From SIG588 sp045599305 (GTDB lineage Bacteria; Bacillota; Clostridia; Oscillospirales; Acutalibacteraceae): a DNA stretch of 42,671 bases. The stretch spans positions 1-42,671 of the forward strand of contig JAZRVU010000053.1 in the NCBI GenBank assembly GCA_045599305.1, read 5' to 3'. The notes under the pieces are model-generated. The model saw nothing but the letters and a program-made list of their open reading frames with translations, ran no database searches and was not told the DNA's origin. The translations under genes and the position numbers were made by a program. Positions 7,972-16,098 of the stretch are shown here, in pieces (the first letter of the stretch is position 1; every line of letters starts with the position of its first letter).

Positions 7972-8328
7972 ATGGACGAAAAAATGAACGGCAGCGGGAA
8001 CTGCATCATTTCCGAAGAGGTGATCGCGACGATCGCCAGCGCCGCGGCACGTGAAGTCCCCGGCGTGGCGAAGATGGGAACGCGTCCCAACAACATAAAA
8101 GGCCTGATGAGCAGCGGTGCAGAGCGTGCCGTGGCGGTGAACAGCCGTGAGAGCACCATTACGCTCGACGTGTATATCCAGATCAAAGCCGACGGGAAGA
8201 TCCAGGAGATCGCCCCTGCTGTGCAGCAGAATGTGAAATCTGCCGTGCAGGCCATGACCGGTAAGCCGGTGACGCGTGTGAACGTGCACATTGCCGGTCT
8301 GGCGGAAGAAGAGCCGGATACAAAGTGA
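7972..8328 (+). CDS. Asp23/Gls24 family protein (YqhY/YloU type)
   Basis: 118-aa envelope stress-type protein of the Asp23 family. Key features are ISEEVIATIASAAAREVPGV at the N terminus, and IAPAVQQNVKSAVQAMTG then VTRVNVHIAGL towards the C terminus. The ATG at 7972 is chosen over an upstream in-frame ATG because AAGGAGG (7956-7962) lies 9 bases before it. In Bacillus subtilis the yqhY gene has the same position in front of nusB, and YqhY has been linked to acetyl-CoA carboxylase/lipid homeostasis. That role is known from the family and not visible here. Confidence 0.9.
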   Translation: MDEKMNGSGNCIISEEVIATIASAAAREVPGVAKMGTRPNNIKGLMSSGAERAVAVNSRESTITLDVYIQIKADGKIQEIAPAVQQNVKSAVQAMTGKPVTRVNVHIAGLAEEEPDTK

Positions 8329-8334
8329 ACGATA

Positions 8335-8370
8335 CCCTCCGTGCCGTGTTTTGGCGGCGCGGAGGGCTTT
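8335..8370 (+). terminator. Hairpin between asp23 and nusB (weak terminator)
   Basis: CCCTCCG pairs with CGGAGGG with further G/C pairing near the loop, followed only by CTTT. It would act as a partial terminator or RNA-stability element reducing nusB read-through. Confidence 0.45.
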
Positions 8371-8411
8371 GCTGCAAATTCAGCCGGAAACGGAAAGGAT
8401 GAAATGACCCC

Positions 8412-8801
8412 GTGACAAGACGTGAATCCAGAGAAACGGCGTTTGTGCTGTTGTTTGAAAGAACTTTTACCGATGAGCCGATCTCCGATATCATTGAAAA
8501 GGCAAAAGATGCCCGGGATGCCGAGGTGGACGAATTTGCGTCCGGCCTTGCCGGCGGTGCCGCTTCGCAGCTGGAAAAACTGGATGCGGAGATCGAGCCG
8601 GCGCTACATAACTGGAGCAAGGAGCGGATCTCTCGCGTGGCGCTGACGGTGCTTCGTCTGGCGGTGTATGAACTGCGCAGCGCTGAGGATACGCCGGTGA
8701 GCATCGTGATCAACGAAGCAGTGGAGATCGCGAAAAAATTTGGCGGTGACGAGGATCCGTCCTTTGTCAACGGCGTTCTCGGTACCTTGGTGCGCAAATG
8801 A
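8412..8801 (+). CDS. nusB: Transcription antitermination factor NusB
   Basis: 129-aa all-helical protein that binds BoxA RNA with S10 (NusE) in rRNA antitermination. The signature runs from RRESRETAFVLLFE at the N terminus to AVYELRS, PVSIVINEAVEIAKKFG and SFVNGVLGTL at the C terminus. The start is the GTG at 8412, with GGAAAGGA upstream. It overlaps the following TsaD-like gene by four bases (ATGA), so the two are coupled. In Bacillus nusB is followed by folD and xseA; here the intervening gene is different. Confidence 0.94.
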   Translation: MTRRESRETAFVLLFERTFTDEPISDIIEKAKDARDAEVDEFASGLAGGAASQLEKLDAEIEPALHNWSKERISRVALTVLRLAVYELRSAEDTPVSIVINEAVEIAKKFGGDEDPSFVNGVLGTLVRK

Positions 8802-9730
8802 CGGGCACGGTCTGTCTGGGATTCGACACCAGCAATTATACTACCTCCGTGGCGCAGTACACAGCCGCAGACGGGATGATTCGGCAGCAAAAACAACTTT
8901 TGCCGGTGCGGGAAGGCGAACGCGGCCTGCGGCAGAGCGATGCGCTGTTCCACCATGTGCGGCAGCTGCCGGAACTGATCGAGGCGCTTGCCCCTTCCGG
9001 GGTCACCTGCGTGGCGGCCTCCGACCGCCCGCGTGAGGCGGAAGGCTCCTATATGCCGTGCTTTCTGGCGGGCAGCGGTGCCGCACGGGAAGTGGCCGCG
9101 GCGCTGGGCGTGCCGGTGCATTTCTTCACGCATCAGCAGGGGCACGTGGCTGCGGCTTTGTTCGGAGCCGGACGGGCCGATCTGCTGGAGCGGCGCTTTC
9201 TGGCGTTTCACGTTTCCGGCGGGACCACCGATGCTCTGCTCGTGGAGCCGTCTGCCGATACCGTTATCGCCTGTCGGCAGGTCGCCGGCTCGCTCGATTT
9301 GAAAGCCGGACAGCTGATCGACCGCGTGGGCGTGGCTATGGGACTGCATTTCCCGGCGGGTCCCGCTTTGGAAAAACTGGCGCTGGCGGCACAGAACACC
9401 TATTCTCCGCGCGTTTCGGCAGAGGGGACAAGCTGTCATCTTTCCGGCGCCGAAAATCAGTGCCGTGACCGGCTGCAGCGCGGTGAACCGCCCGAGGAGG
9501 TGGCACGTTTCTGCCTGGATTACGTCCGTGTGACGCTGGAGACGATGACTGAGCGGCTTCTGGCGCAGTTCGGTGAGATGCCGGTCGTGTTTGCGGGCGG
9601 GGTGATGAGCAACACCATTTTGCGTCGGGCGCTGGAAGAACGCTTTGACGGCAGTTTTGCACCGCCGTCTTTTTCGGCCGATAACGCCGCGGGCATCGCC
9701 TGGCTCGGCGGAATCAGAGAGGAGAGGTGA
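8798..9730 (+). CDS. TsaD/Kae1-like paralogue (Gcp-related protein)
   Basis: 310-aa ASKHA-fold protein related to TsaD, the threonylcarbamoyl transferase for tRNA A37. It keeps the metal motif H112-x3-H116 (HQQGH), HVSGGTTDALL, and the C-terminal region FAGGVMSNTIL and FSADNAAGIAW with its metal-binding Asp. However, the start FDTSNYTTS replaces the ETSCDETA segment of genuine TsaD, and the sequence is shorter and divergent. Such paralogues are known in Clostridia at this place between nusB and xseA; their function is unclear. The true TsaD needed with the TsaE and TsaB encoded further on is not in this window. It overlaps nusB by four bases and is one base from xseA. Confidence 0.8.
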   Translation: MTGTVCLGFDTSNYTTSVAQYTAADGMIRQQKQLLPVREGERGLRQSDALFHHVRQLPELIEALAPSGVTCVAASDRPREAEGSYMPCFLAGSGAAREVAAALGVPVHFFTHQQGHVAAALFGAGRADLLERRFLAFHVSGGTTDALLVEPSADTVIACRQVAGSLDLKAGQLIDRVGVAMGLHFPAGPALEKLALAAQNTYSPRVSAEGTSCHLSGAENQCRDRLQRGEPPEEVARFCLDYVRVTLETMTERLLAQFGEMPVVFAGGVMSNTILRRALEERFDGSFAPPSFSADNAAGIAWLGGIREER

Positions 9731-9731
9731 C

Positions 9732-10937
9732 ATGACGGTCATTACCGTAAGTCAACTGAACCGCTATGTCAAAACGCTGCTGGAGGGCGACCCCAATCTG
9801 GCGGCCGTTTACATCAGTGGCGAGATCTCAAACTTTACCAATCACTATAAATCGGGACACCTGTATATGTCGCTCAAGGACGAGGGCGCCGTGGTCAAAG
9901 CCGTCATGTTCCGCGGTTTTGCTTCCAAACTGCAGTTCGAGCCGCAGAACGGTATGCGCGTCATCGTGCGGGCACGTGTGTCTCTGTATGACAAAGACGG
10001 TGCTTTTCAGATCTATATTGAGGAGATGCAGCCCGACGGCGTCGGGGCACTGCAGGTGGCCTATGAACAGTTGAAGGCGCGGTTGGCGGCGGAGGGGCTT
10101 TTTGAGGAAAGCCGCAAGAAACCGCTGCCGCCCTATCCCGCCCGTATCGGTGTCATCACATCTCCCACAGGCGCCGCCGTGCGGGATATCATGAATGTGC
10201 TCGGGCGGCGCTTCCCGCTGGCGCAGATCGTGTTCGCTCCCGTGCTGGTGCAGGGAGAGGGCGCCCCGCCGCAGTTGATCGAAGCACTGCGGCAGTTCAA
10301 CGACACGCGTGCGGCGGATGTCATCATCAACGGTCGCGGCGGCGGCTCCATTGAGGAGCTTTGGGCGTTCAACGACGAGGGGGTGGCGCGTGCGGTGGCC
10401 GCGTCGGCCATTCCCGTGATCTCCGCTGTCGGCCATGAGACGGATTTCACCATCTGCGATTTTGCGGCCGATCTGCGGGCTCCCACACCGTCGGCCGCGG
10501 CAGAGCTGGCTGTTCCCGACAGCGGCCAGCTGCTGCAGTTTCTGGATCAGCGGCGCATGACGCTGCGGCGTGATCTGCACCATGTGCTGGAGCGCGAAAG
10601 TAAGCGGCTGGATGCGCTGAAAGAGCACCGCTGCCTTTCCACTCCCATGTTCTTTGTGGAAGAGCAGGGAATGCGGCTCGATTATCTCACGCGGGCGCTG
10701 GCGTCCGCGGGCACGGTGGCCATCAGCGGTGCGGACAAGCAGTTGGCGGCCCTTTCGGCCAAACTGGATGCCATCAGTCCGCTGAAGGTGCTTTCCCGTG
10801 GATATGCCATGGCATTGCGGGACGGTGCGCCGCTCACGGCGGCCGCACAGGCCGCCGCGGGGGATGAACTGACCATGCGTTTTGCCGACGGCACGGTGGA
10901 TTGCCGTGTGACAGGCGTACAAACAACCGATAATTAA
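9732..10937 (+). CDS. xseA: Exodeoxyribonuclease VII large subunit
   Basis: 401-aa subunit of the ssDNA exonuclease ExoVII. The N-terminal OB fold (VSQLNRYVKTLL; VYISGEISNF; SGHLYMSLKDE) is followed by the catalytic core (ARIGVITSPTGAAVRDI, NGRGGGSIEELWAFNDE, SAVGHETDFTICDFAAD, RAPTPSAAAE) and a coiled-coil C-terminal part. The ATG at 9732 has GGAGAGG just upstream. It is followed after 13 bases by xseB, its partner. Confidence 0.96.
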   Translation: MTVITVSQLNRYVKTLLEGDPNLAAVYISGEISNFTNHYKSGHLYMSLKDEGAVVKAVMFRGFASKLQFEPQNGMRVIVRARVSLYDKDGAFQIYIEEMQPDGVGALQVAYEQLKARLAAEGLFEESRKKPLPPYPARIGVITSPTGAAVRDIMNVLGRRFPLAQIVFAPVLVQGEGAPPQLIEALRQFNDTRAADVIINGRGGGSIEELWAFNDEGVARAVAASAIPVISAVGHETDFTICDFAADLRAPTPSAAAELAVPDSGQLLQFLDQRRMTLRRDLHHVLERESKRLDALKEHRCLSTPMFFVEEQGMRLDYLTRALASAGTVAISGADKQLAALSAKLDAISPLKVLSRGYAMALRDGAPLTAAAQAAAGDELTMRFADGTVDCRVTGVQTTDN

Positions 10938-10950
10938 GGAGAATGACGAT

Positions 10951-11163
10951 ATGGCGACCGAATGGACATTTGAAAAGGCGATGGCTCGTCTGGAGCAGAT
11001 CGTGGCGGCGCTGGAAAGCGGACGCTGCACGCTGGATGATTCCATGAAACTGTTTGAAGAGGGAACGCGTCTGACGGCCTATTGCGCCAAGCAGTTGAAG
11101 GAAGCGGAACAGAAGATCGTGAAGCTCACCGCGCCGGCGGAGGAGCCCGCCGCAGAAGACTGA
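10951..11163 (+). CDS. xseB: Exodeoxyribonuclease VII small subunit
   Basis: 70-aa helical partner of XseA. The motif FEKAMARLEQIVAALESG then LDDSMKLFEEG is diagnostic for XseB. It ends in an acidic tail. AAGGAGA precedes the ATG; ispA follows after 10 bases. Confidence 0.95.
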   Translation: MATEWTFEKAMARLEQIVAALESGRCTLDDSMKLFEEGTRLTAYCAKQLKEAEQKIVKLTAPAEEPAAED

Positions 11164-11173
11164 ACGGGAAGGT

Positions 11174-12073
11174 ATGTCAACTATGCTGTATACAGATATC
11201 ATGCAGCGGCATCTGGAGTCGGTCGAGCAGGCGCTGCCCCGTTATCTGCCGGGCGTGGATGCGGATTATCAGCCGGTGATCGAGGCTATGCGGTATGCCT
11301 GTGACGGGGGCGGCAAGCGGCTGCGCCCGGTGCTGGTGCTGGAATTCTGCCGTGTTTGCGGCGGCGACCCGGAGAAAGCGCTGCCCTATGCCTGTGCACT
11401 GGAGATGATCCACAGTTATTCGCTGGTGCACGACGACCTGCCCTGCATGGATAACAGCCCGCTGCGCCGCGGCAAGCCGTCGGTGCATGCGGCTTACGGT
11501 GAGACTATGGCGCTGCTGGCCGGTGATGCTCTGCTCAACCGCGCGTTTGAAACGGTGCTGTCACCTGCGGCACGGGAGGGCGTTTCGGCCGAGGCTGGGG
11601 CCGCAGCCTCGTATGAACTGGCGAGTGCGGCCGGTATCTTCGGTATGATCGGCGGGCAGACGATGGATCTGCGGTGCGAGGGAGAGACTGTCGGTATGGA
11701 TACCCTCGTGAAACTGCAGGCGGGAAAAACGGCGGCGCTGATCGTGGCCGCCTGCCGCATGGGTGCCTTGCTCGGCGGTGCCGATGCACCAAAACTGGAT
11801 GCCGCCGGCCATTTCGGCTACGAGATCGGCCTTTGCTTCCAGATCGTGGATGATATTCTGGATGCGACCTCCACGGCGGAGGAACTGGGCAAGCCCGTCG
11901 GCAGCGATGCGGAAAATGACAAATCGACATATGTCACGCTTTTGGGTGTGGAAGGCGCCCGAAACCTGGCTGCCCGGCGCACCGAGTCGGCGCTGCAGGC
12001 GCTTTCGGTGTTCGGCAGCGAGGCAGACGGCCTGCGCCATCTGGCACGCGAACTTCTGTGCCGCAGAAAATGA
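11174..12073 (+). CDS. ispA: Polyprenyl (farnesyl/geranylgeranyl) diphosphate synthase
   Basis: 299-aa trans-prenyltransferase that condenses IPP with allylic diphosphates to make farnesyl or geranylgeranyl diphosphate for undecaprenyl-phosphate and quinone/other isoprenoids. The first Asp-rich motif is VHDDLPCMDNSPLRRG, the second QIVDDILD; GGKRLRPVLVL, GDALLNRAFE and GGQTMDL are also present. Chain length cannot be fixed from sequence alone. Followed directly by dxs, which supplies precursors through the MEP pathway. Confidence 0.94.
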   Translation: MSTMLYTDIMQRHLESVEQALPRYLPGVDADYQPVIEAMRYACDGGGKRLRPVLVLEFCRVCGGDPEKALPYACALEMIHSYSLVHDDLPCMDNSPLRRGKPSVHAAYGETMALLAGDALLNRAFETVLSPAAREGVSAEAGAAASYELASAAGIFGMIGGQTMDLRCEGETVGMDTLVKLQAGKTAALIVAACRMGALLGGADAPKLDAAGHFGYEIGLCFQIVDDILDATSTAEELGKPVGSDAENDKSTYVTLLGVEGARNLAARRTESALQALSVFGSEADGLRHLARELLCRRK

Positions 12074-12096
12074 CCATGGGAAAGGATGCGAAAATC

Positions 12097-13974
12097 ATGC
12101 CGGATAACGGTCAGCAGATTGGCTTTCCCGACACCGCGACACTCAAAAGCCTGAAAAAGCCGGAATTGGATGAACTTTGCGCCGCACTGCGCCGCACACT
12201 GATCGAAACGGTCGCTAAAAACGGCGGCCATCTCTCTTCCAATTTGGGTGTGGTGGAACTGACGGTGGCGCTGCACCGTGCCTTTGGTTTTTCAAAAGAC
12301 CGCATCGTCTGGGTCGTGGGGCACCAGTGCTATGTGCATAAACTGCTCTCCGGCCGGGCGGAACAATTTGATACGCTGCGCCGCGAAAACGGCCTGTCGG
12401 GATTTCCGCGTCCGGCGGAAAGCGACACCGACTGTTTCATCACCGGCCACAGCAGCACCTCTGTTTCGGCCGCCAACGGCCTTGCCAAGGCCAAACGGCT
12501 GACGGGTGACGATGGCTATGTCGTCGCCGTGATCGGGGACGGGGCACTGACAGGCGGCCTTTCCTACGAAGGGCTTTCCAATGCCGGGCGCAGCCGCGAT
12601 CGGTTGGTCGTGGTGCTCAACGATAACCGTATGTCCATCAACCGCAGCGTGGGGTTTATGGCGCGTCATCTGGCCAAACTGCGCACACGCCGCAAATATA
12701 TCCGCCTCAAGCAGTTGTTCGGGCAGGTGCTCAATCACATCCCGCTTATCGGTGCGCCGCTCTATCGCTGGGTCGGCGGACAGAAGGTGCAGTTCAAAAA
12801 GCGGCTGTACCGTTCCAGTACCATGTTCGAGGAGATGGGCTTTTATTATCTCGGCCCTGTGGACGGACATGACATCCACGGGCTGGATGAGGCACTGCAT
12901 ACCGCCCGCAATCTGGCGCGTCCCGTGCTGCTGCACGTGGTGACCACCAAGGGCAAAGGGTATGAATATGCGCTGAAAAATCCGGATGTCTACCATGGCG
13001 TGACCGGATTCGATGTGGCGACCGGGCGAACCCCGGCGTCTTCGCCGTCGTTTTCGTCCGTCTTCGGCAAAACGATGGAAAAACTGGCCGGGCAGGATGA
13101 CACGATCTGTGCGGTTACCGCCGCCATGACCTGCGGCACCGGATTGACCGATTTCGCCGCCACGTATCCCTCCCGCTTTTTCGATACCGGTATCGCCGAG
13201 GAGCACGCCGTGACTTTCTGTTCCGGTCTGGCACAGGGGGGCGTGCGTCCCGTGTTTGCGGTGTATTCCACGTTCCTGCAGCGCTGCTATGACCAGTTGG
13301 TGAACGACACTTCGCTGATCGGCAGCCATGTGGTGTTGGCGATCGACCGCGCCGGGATCGTCCCGGATGACGGGGAAACGCATCAGGGCATTTTCGACGT
13401 GGCCTTCTTGAACACCGTGCCGGGCATGGCGGTCTATGCGCCCTCCACTTTTGAGGAACTGGAGATCCACTTGAAACAGGCGCTCTACGACGTGAACGGC
13501 CCGGTGGCCGTGCGGTATCCCAAGGGGGCGCCGCTGCCCATGCCGGAAGGGTTTTCGGCCACCTATAAGCCCTATACATATCTGCATGCCGAGGGGGCCG
13601 AGACGCTGCTCGTGACCTACGGCCGCATCTTTGCCAATGTCCTTGCCGCCGCGCAGAAACTGGCAGAACGCGGCATTTCGGTCTCGGTGCTGAAGTTGAA
13701 CCGTATCAAGCCGATCGAGAAAGAGTGCGTGTCGCTGGCTCTGCCGTATCACCGCGTGATCTTCTTTGAAGAGGGCATCCGCACAGGCGGTGTGGGGGAG
13801 TGGTTCGGTGAGCAACTGGTGGAAAACACCTATGCCCGCCGGTATGAGATCCACGCCATCGAGCAGGTGCCCGGCGTCTGTAAGACCGAAGCCGGTCTGC
13901 GCAATGCCGGTCTGGATGTGTGCAGCGTGATCGAGAGCGTGTGTCCCGGCTTTTTCGCGGAGGATACCAAGTGA
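12097..13974 (+). CDS. dxs: 1-deoxy-D-xylulose-5-phosphate synthase
   Basis: Thiamine-diphosphate enzyme that makes DXP from pyruvate and glyceraldehyde-3-phosphate, the first step of the MEP isoprenoid pathway. Features in order: NGGHLSSNLGVVELTVALH, GHQCYVHKLLSGR, the TPP motif GDGALTGGLSYEGLSNAG ... LNDN, the transketolase pyrimidine domain (DTGIAEEHAVTFCSGLAQGG) and the C-terminal domain. I chose the ATG at 12097 (625 aa, a normal length) because AAAGGA lies 10 bases before it. Other in-frame starts lie at 12058, 12070 and 12076 and overlap or abut the end of ispA. Its stop overlaps the tlyA GTG start. Confidence 0.95.
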   Translation: MPDNGQQIGFPDTATLKSLKKPELDELCAALRRTLIETVAKNGGHLSSNLGVVELTVALHRAFGFSKDRIVWVVGHQCYVHKLLSGRAEQFDTLRRENGLSGFPRPAESDTDCFITGHSSTSVSAANGLAKAKRLTGDDGYVVAVIGDGALTGGLSYEGLSNAGRSRDRLVVVLNDNRMSINRSVGFMARHLAKLRTRRKYIRLKQLFGQVLNHIPLIGAPLYRWVGGQKVQFKKRLYRSSTMFEEMGFYYLGPVDGHDIHGLDEALHTARNLARPVLLHVVTTKGKGYEYALKNPDVYHGVTGFDVATGRTPASSPSFSSVFGKTMEKLAGQDDTICAVTAAMTCGTGLTDFAATYPSRFFDTGIAEEHAVTFCSGLAQGGVRPVFAVYSTFLQRCYDQLVNDTSLIGSHVVLAIDRAGIVPDDGETHQGIFDVAFLNTVPGMAVYAPSTFEELEIHLKQALYDVNGPVAVRYPKGAPLPMPEGFSATYKPYTYLHAEGAETLLVTYGRIFANVLAAAQKLAERGISVSVLKLNRIKPIEKECVSLALPYHRVIFFEEGIRTGGVGEWFGEQLVENTYARRYEIHAIEQVPGVCKTEAGLRNAGLDVCSVIESVCPGFFAEDTK

Positions 13975-14759
13975 GCACCCGACTGGATGTGTGGCTGGTG
14001 CAAAACGGCGTGTTCGGCGGACGGGATACGGCCAAAAAGCATATCGAGGCCGGCGAGATCAGCGTGAACGGCAAAACCGTGACCAAAGCCTCTGCCGGTG
14101 TCGAGGCGGGCGATACGGTCACCTGTACCGGCAGTGAGCGCTATGTGGGACGCGGCGGCTACAAACTGGAGAAGGCACTCGCGGCGTGTCTGCTTTCGCT
14201 CGACGGCATGACGGCGCTGGATGTAGGCGCTTCCACCGGCGGCTTCACCGATTGTATGCTGCAGTATGGGGCAAAGAAGGTTTATGCCGTGGATGTGGGG
14301 CACGGACAGCTGCACCCCTCTTTGCGGGAAAATCCGGCCGTGATCTGTCTGGAGGGCACGGATATCCGTTCAGCGGATGCTGCCGCGCAGATTACCGACC
14401 GTCCGGCGTTTTGCTCGGTGGATGTGTCCTTTATCTCGCTTATGCAGGTGCTTCCCGCCGTTTTGCAGTTGGTCGCGGCGGATGCCGCGCTCGTTTGCCT
14501 GATCAAGCCGCAGTTTGAGGCCGGCCGCGCCGCTTTGGGAAAGAACGGCGTGGTGAAGGACAAAACGGCGCATGTGGCCGTGTTGTGTGAGCTGTGCCGC
14601 TTCTTCGACGAATGCGGGTGCGGGCTTGTGAAACTGATGCCATCGCCCATTCGCGGCGGAGAGGGCAATATCGAATATCTGGCCGTGCTGCGGCGCGGCG
14701 CGGCAGGAGCGGCCGCGGATGTGCGGCAGCTCGTAAATGAAGCATTTTCCACATTGTGA
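13971..14759 (+). CDS. tlyA: TlyA-family rRNA 2'-O-methyltransferase
   Basis: 262 aa: an N-terminal S4 RNA-binding domain (RLDVWLVQNG ... GEISVNGKTVTKAS) and a FtsJ/RrmJ-like SAM methyltransferase domain (LDVGASTGGFTDCML, VYAVDVGHGQL, SVDVSFISL, LIKPQFEAGR). The family contains TlyA of mycobacteria (16S/23S rRNA 2'-O-methylation) and Bacillus YqxC. The start is GTG at 13971, overlapping the dxs stop (GTGA). Same position as in Bacillus between dxs and argR/recN. Confidence 0.92.
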   Translation: MSTRLDVWLVQNGVFGGRDTAKKHIEAGEISVNGKTVTKASAGVEAGDTVTCTGSERYVGRGGYKLEKALAACLLSLDGMTALDVGASTGGFTDCMLQYGAKKVYAVDVGHGQLHPSLRENPAVICLEGTDIRSADAAAQITDRPAFCSVDVSFISLMQVLPAVLQLVAADAALVCLIKPQFEAGRAALGKNGVVKDKTAHVAVLCELCRFFDECGCGLVKLMPSPIRGGEGNIEYLAVLRRGAAGAAADVRQLVNEAFSTL

Positions 14760-14771
14760 GGAGGAAAACTT

Positions 14772-15599
14772 ATGCGTGTGGCCGTTTTGCCGAATTATCA
14801 GGCAGAGGGCGTTAAAGATGTGATAGCGCCGCTGTGCGATGCGCTGACTGCTTTGGGCGCTGAGGTGTGCCTTCCGAAAGATAACACGACTTTTCCGCCG
14901 GCAGACTGTGACAGTGTGATCGTCGCGGCGGATACGGTCGTGGCGCTTGGCGGCGACGGCACGCTGATCCACGCGGCCAAGCACGCGGCACCGCTTGACC
15001 GTGCTGTGCTGGGCGTCAACTGCGGGCATCTCGGATTCATGTGCGGCATGGAGTCGGACGATCTGCCGGCGCTTTCCCGGCTGATTTCGGGAGAATATGC
15101 GGTGTCTTCCCGCATGATGCTGGAGGTGACGCTGCACACGGGCGACGGCGACCGCGTTTTTCATGCGTTGAATGAGGCGGTGCTCTCCCGTGGGGCACTT
15201 TCCCGCATGATCGGTGTCACAGTCTATAACGGCGGCGACCGTGTGGTGGAATATCGGGCGGACGGCGTGATCCTGGCCACGCCCACCGGCTCCACGGCCT
15301 ATTCGCTTTCGGCAGGCGGCCCTGTGATCGACCCGTCCGTCAACTGTATGCTGCTCACGCCTATCTGCCCCCATTCGCTGCATACACGCTCACATATATT
15401 CAGCGAGGACGCGGTGCTGACGGTGCGTCTCGCCGGCGAGGAACGGGAAGCCTTTTTGACGGTGGACGGGGAAGACGGCATTGCCGTGAAGCCCCATGAG
15501 ACGATCACCGTGCGCCGCAGCCCGTATGCAGCCCGCACACTTCGGCTGAATACCGATTCGTTTTATGAAGTATTGACCCGGAAACTGACCGACCGCTGA
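14772..15599 (+). CDS. nadK: NAD kinase
   Basis: 275-aa ATP-NAD kinase making NADP. Motifs: VVALGGDGTLIHAAK (GGDGT), GVNCGHLGFM (NxGxxGF), and ADGVILATPTGSTAYSLSAGGP. Ribosome site GAGGAGG before the ATG. It lies between tlyA and argR, an arrangement common in Clostridia. Confidence 0.95.
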   Translation: MRVAVLPNYQAEGVKDVIAPLCDALTALGAEVCLPKDNTTFPPADCDSVIVAADTVVALGGDGTLIHAAKHAAPLDRAVLGVNCGHLGFMCGMESDDLPALSRLISGEYAVSSRMMLEVTLHTGDGDRVFHALNEAVLSRGALSRMIGVTVYNGGDRVVEYRADGVILATPTGSTAYSLSAGGPVIDPSVNCMLLTPICPHSLHTRSHIFSEDAVLTVRLAGEEREAFLTVDGEDGIAVKPHETITVRRSPYAARTLRLNTDSFYEVLTRKLTDR

Positions 15600-15627
15600 A
15601 AAGCGGTGCGAAAGGACGTGTAACGCC

Positions 15628-16080
15628 ATGAAAAGCAAACGGCAGGAAAAGATCCTGGAGATCGTGCGTAGCCGGTCTGTCGGCACGCAGGAAGAATTGA
15701 TGGACTATTTACAGCAGGCGGGCTTTGTTGCCACTCAGGCAACGGTGTCACGCGATATCAAGGAGTTGCGTCTCGTGAAAACGCAGAACGCCGGCGGTGC
15801 GTATTGTTATGCCGCCCCGCAGAAAGAGGGCGAGGCGATCTCCGGTCAGTTCCATTCGCTGTTCGCCGATGCGGTGCAGAGCGTGGATTATGCGGGCAAC
15901 ATCGTGGTCGTCCGCTGTCTGGCCGGCATGGCACAGGCTGTCTGTGCCGCTATGGACTCCATTCGCCACGAAGAAGTCGTGGGTACGCTGGCCGGTGAGG
16001 ACACCTTTATCTGCATTGTGAAAACCGAGGAAAAGGCCATTGCGCTGACAGAAAAACTGAAAAAACTGTCGAAAAAGTAA
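15628..16080 (+). CDS. argR: Arginine repressor ArgR/AhrC
   Basis: 150-aa arginine-responsive regulator. The N-terminal winged helix (KRQEKILEIV; TQEELMDYLQQAGFVATQAT; VSRDIKELRLVK) is followed by a C-terminal hexamerization/arginine-binding domain (GTLAGEDTFICIVKT). Arginine biosynthesis genes are not in this window. It sits just before recN as in Bacillus, where this linkage has no known regulatory meaning. Confidence 0.95.
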   Translation: MKSKRQEKILEIVRSRSVGTQEELMDYLQQAGFVATQATVSRDIKELRLVKTQNAGGAYCYAAPQKEGEAISGQFHSLFADAVQSVDYAGNIVVVRCLAGMAQAVCAAMDSIRHEEVVGTLAGEDTFICIVKTEEKAIALTEKLKKLSKK

Positions 16081-16098
16081 ACGAGAGGTGATATCACC

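Noticed and set aside
8183..13854. Long minus-strand frames opposite nusB, xseA and dxs (for example 519 and 520 codons)
   Set aside because: All lie opposite well-supported genes, with low-complexity His/Arg/Gln-rich translations and no ribosome sites.
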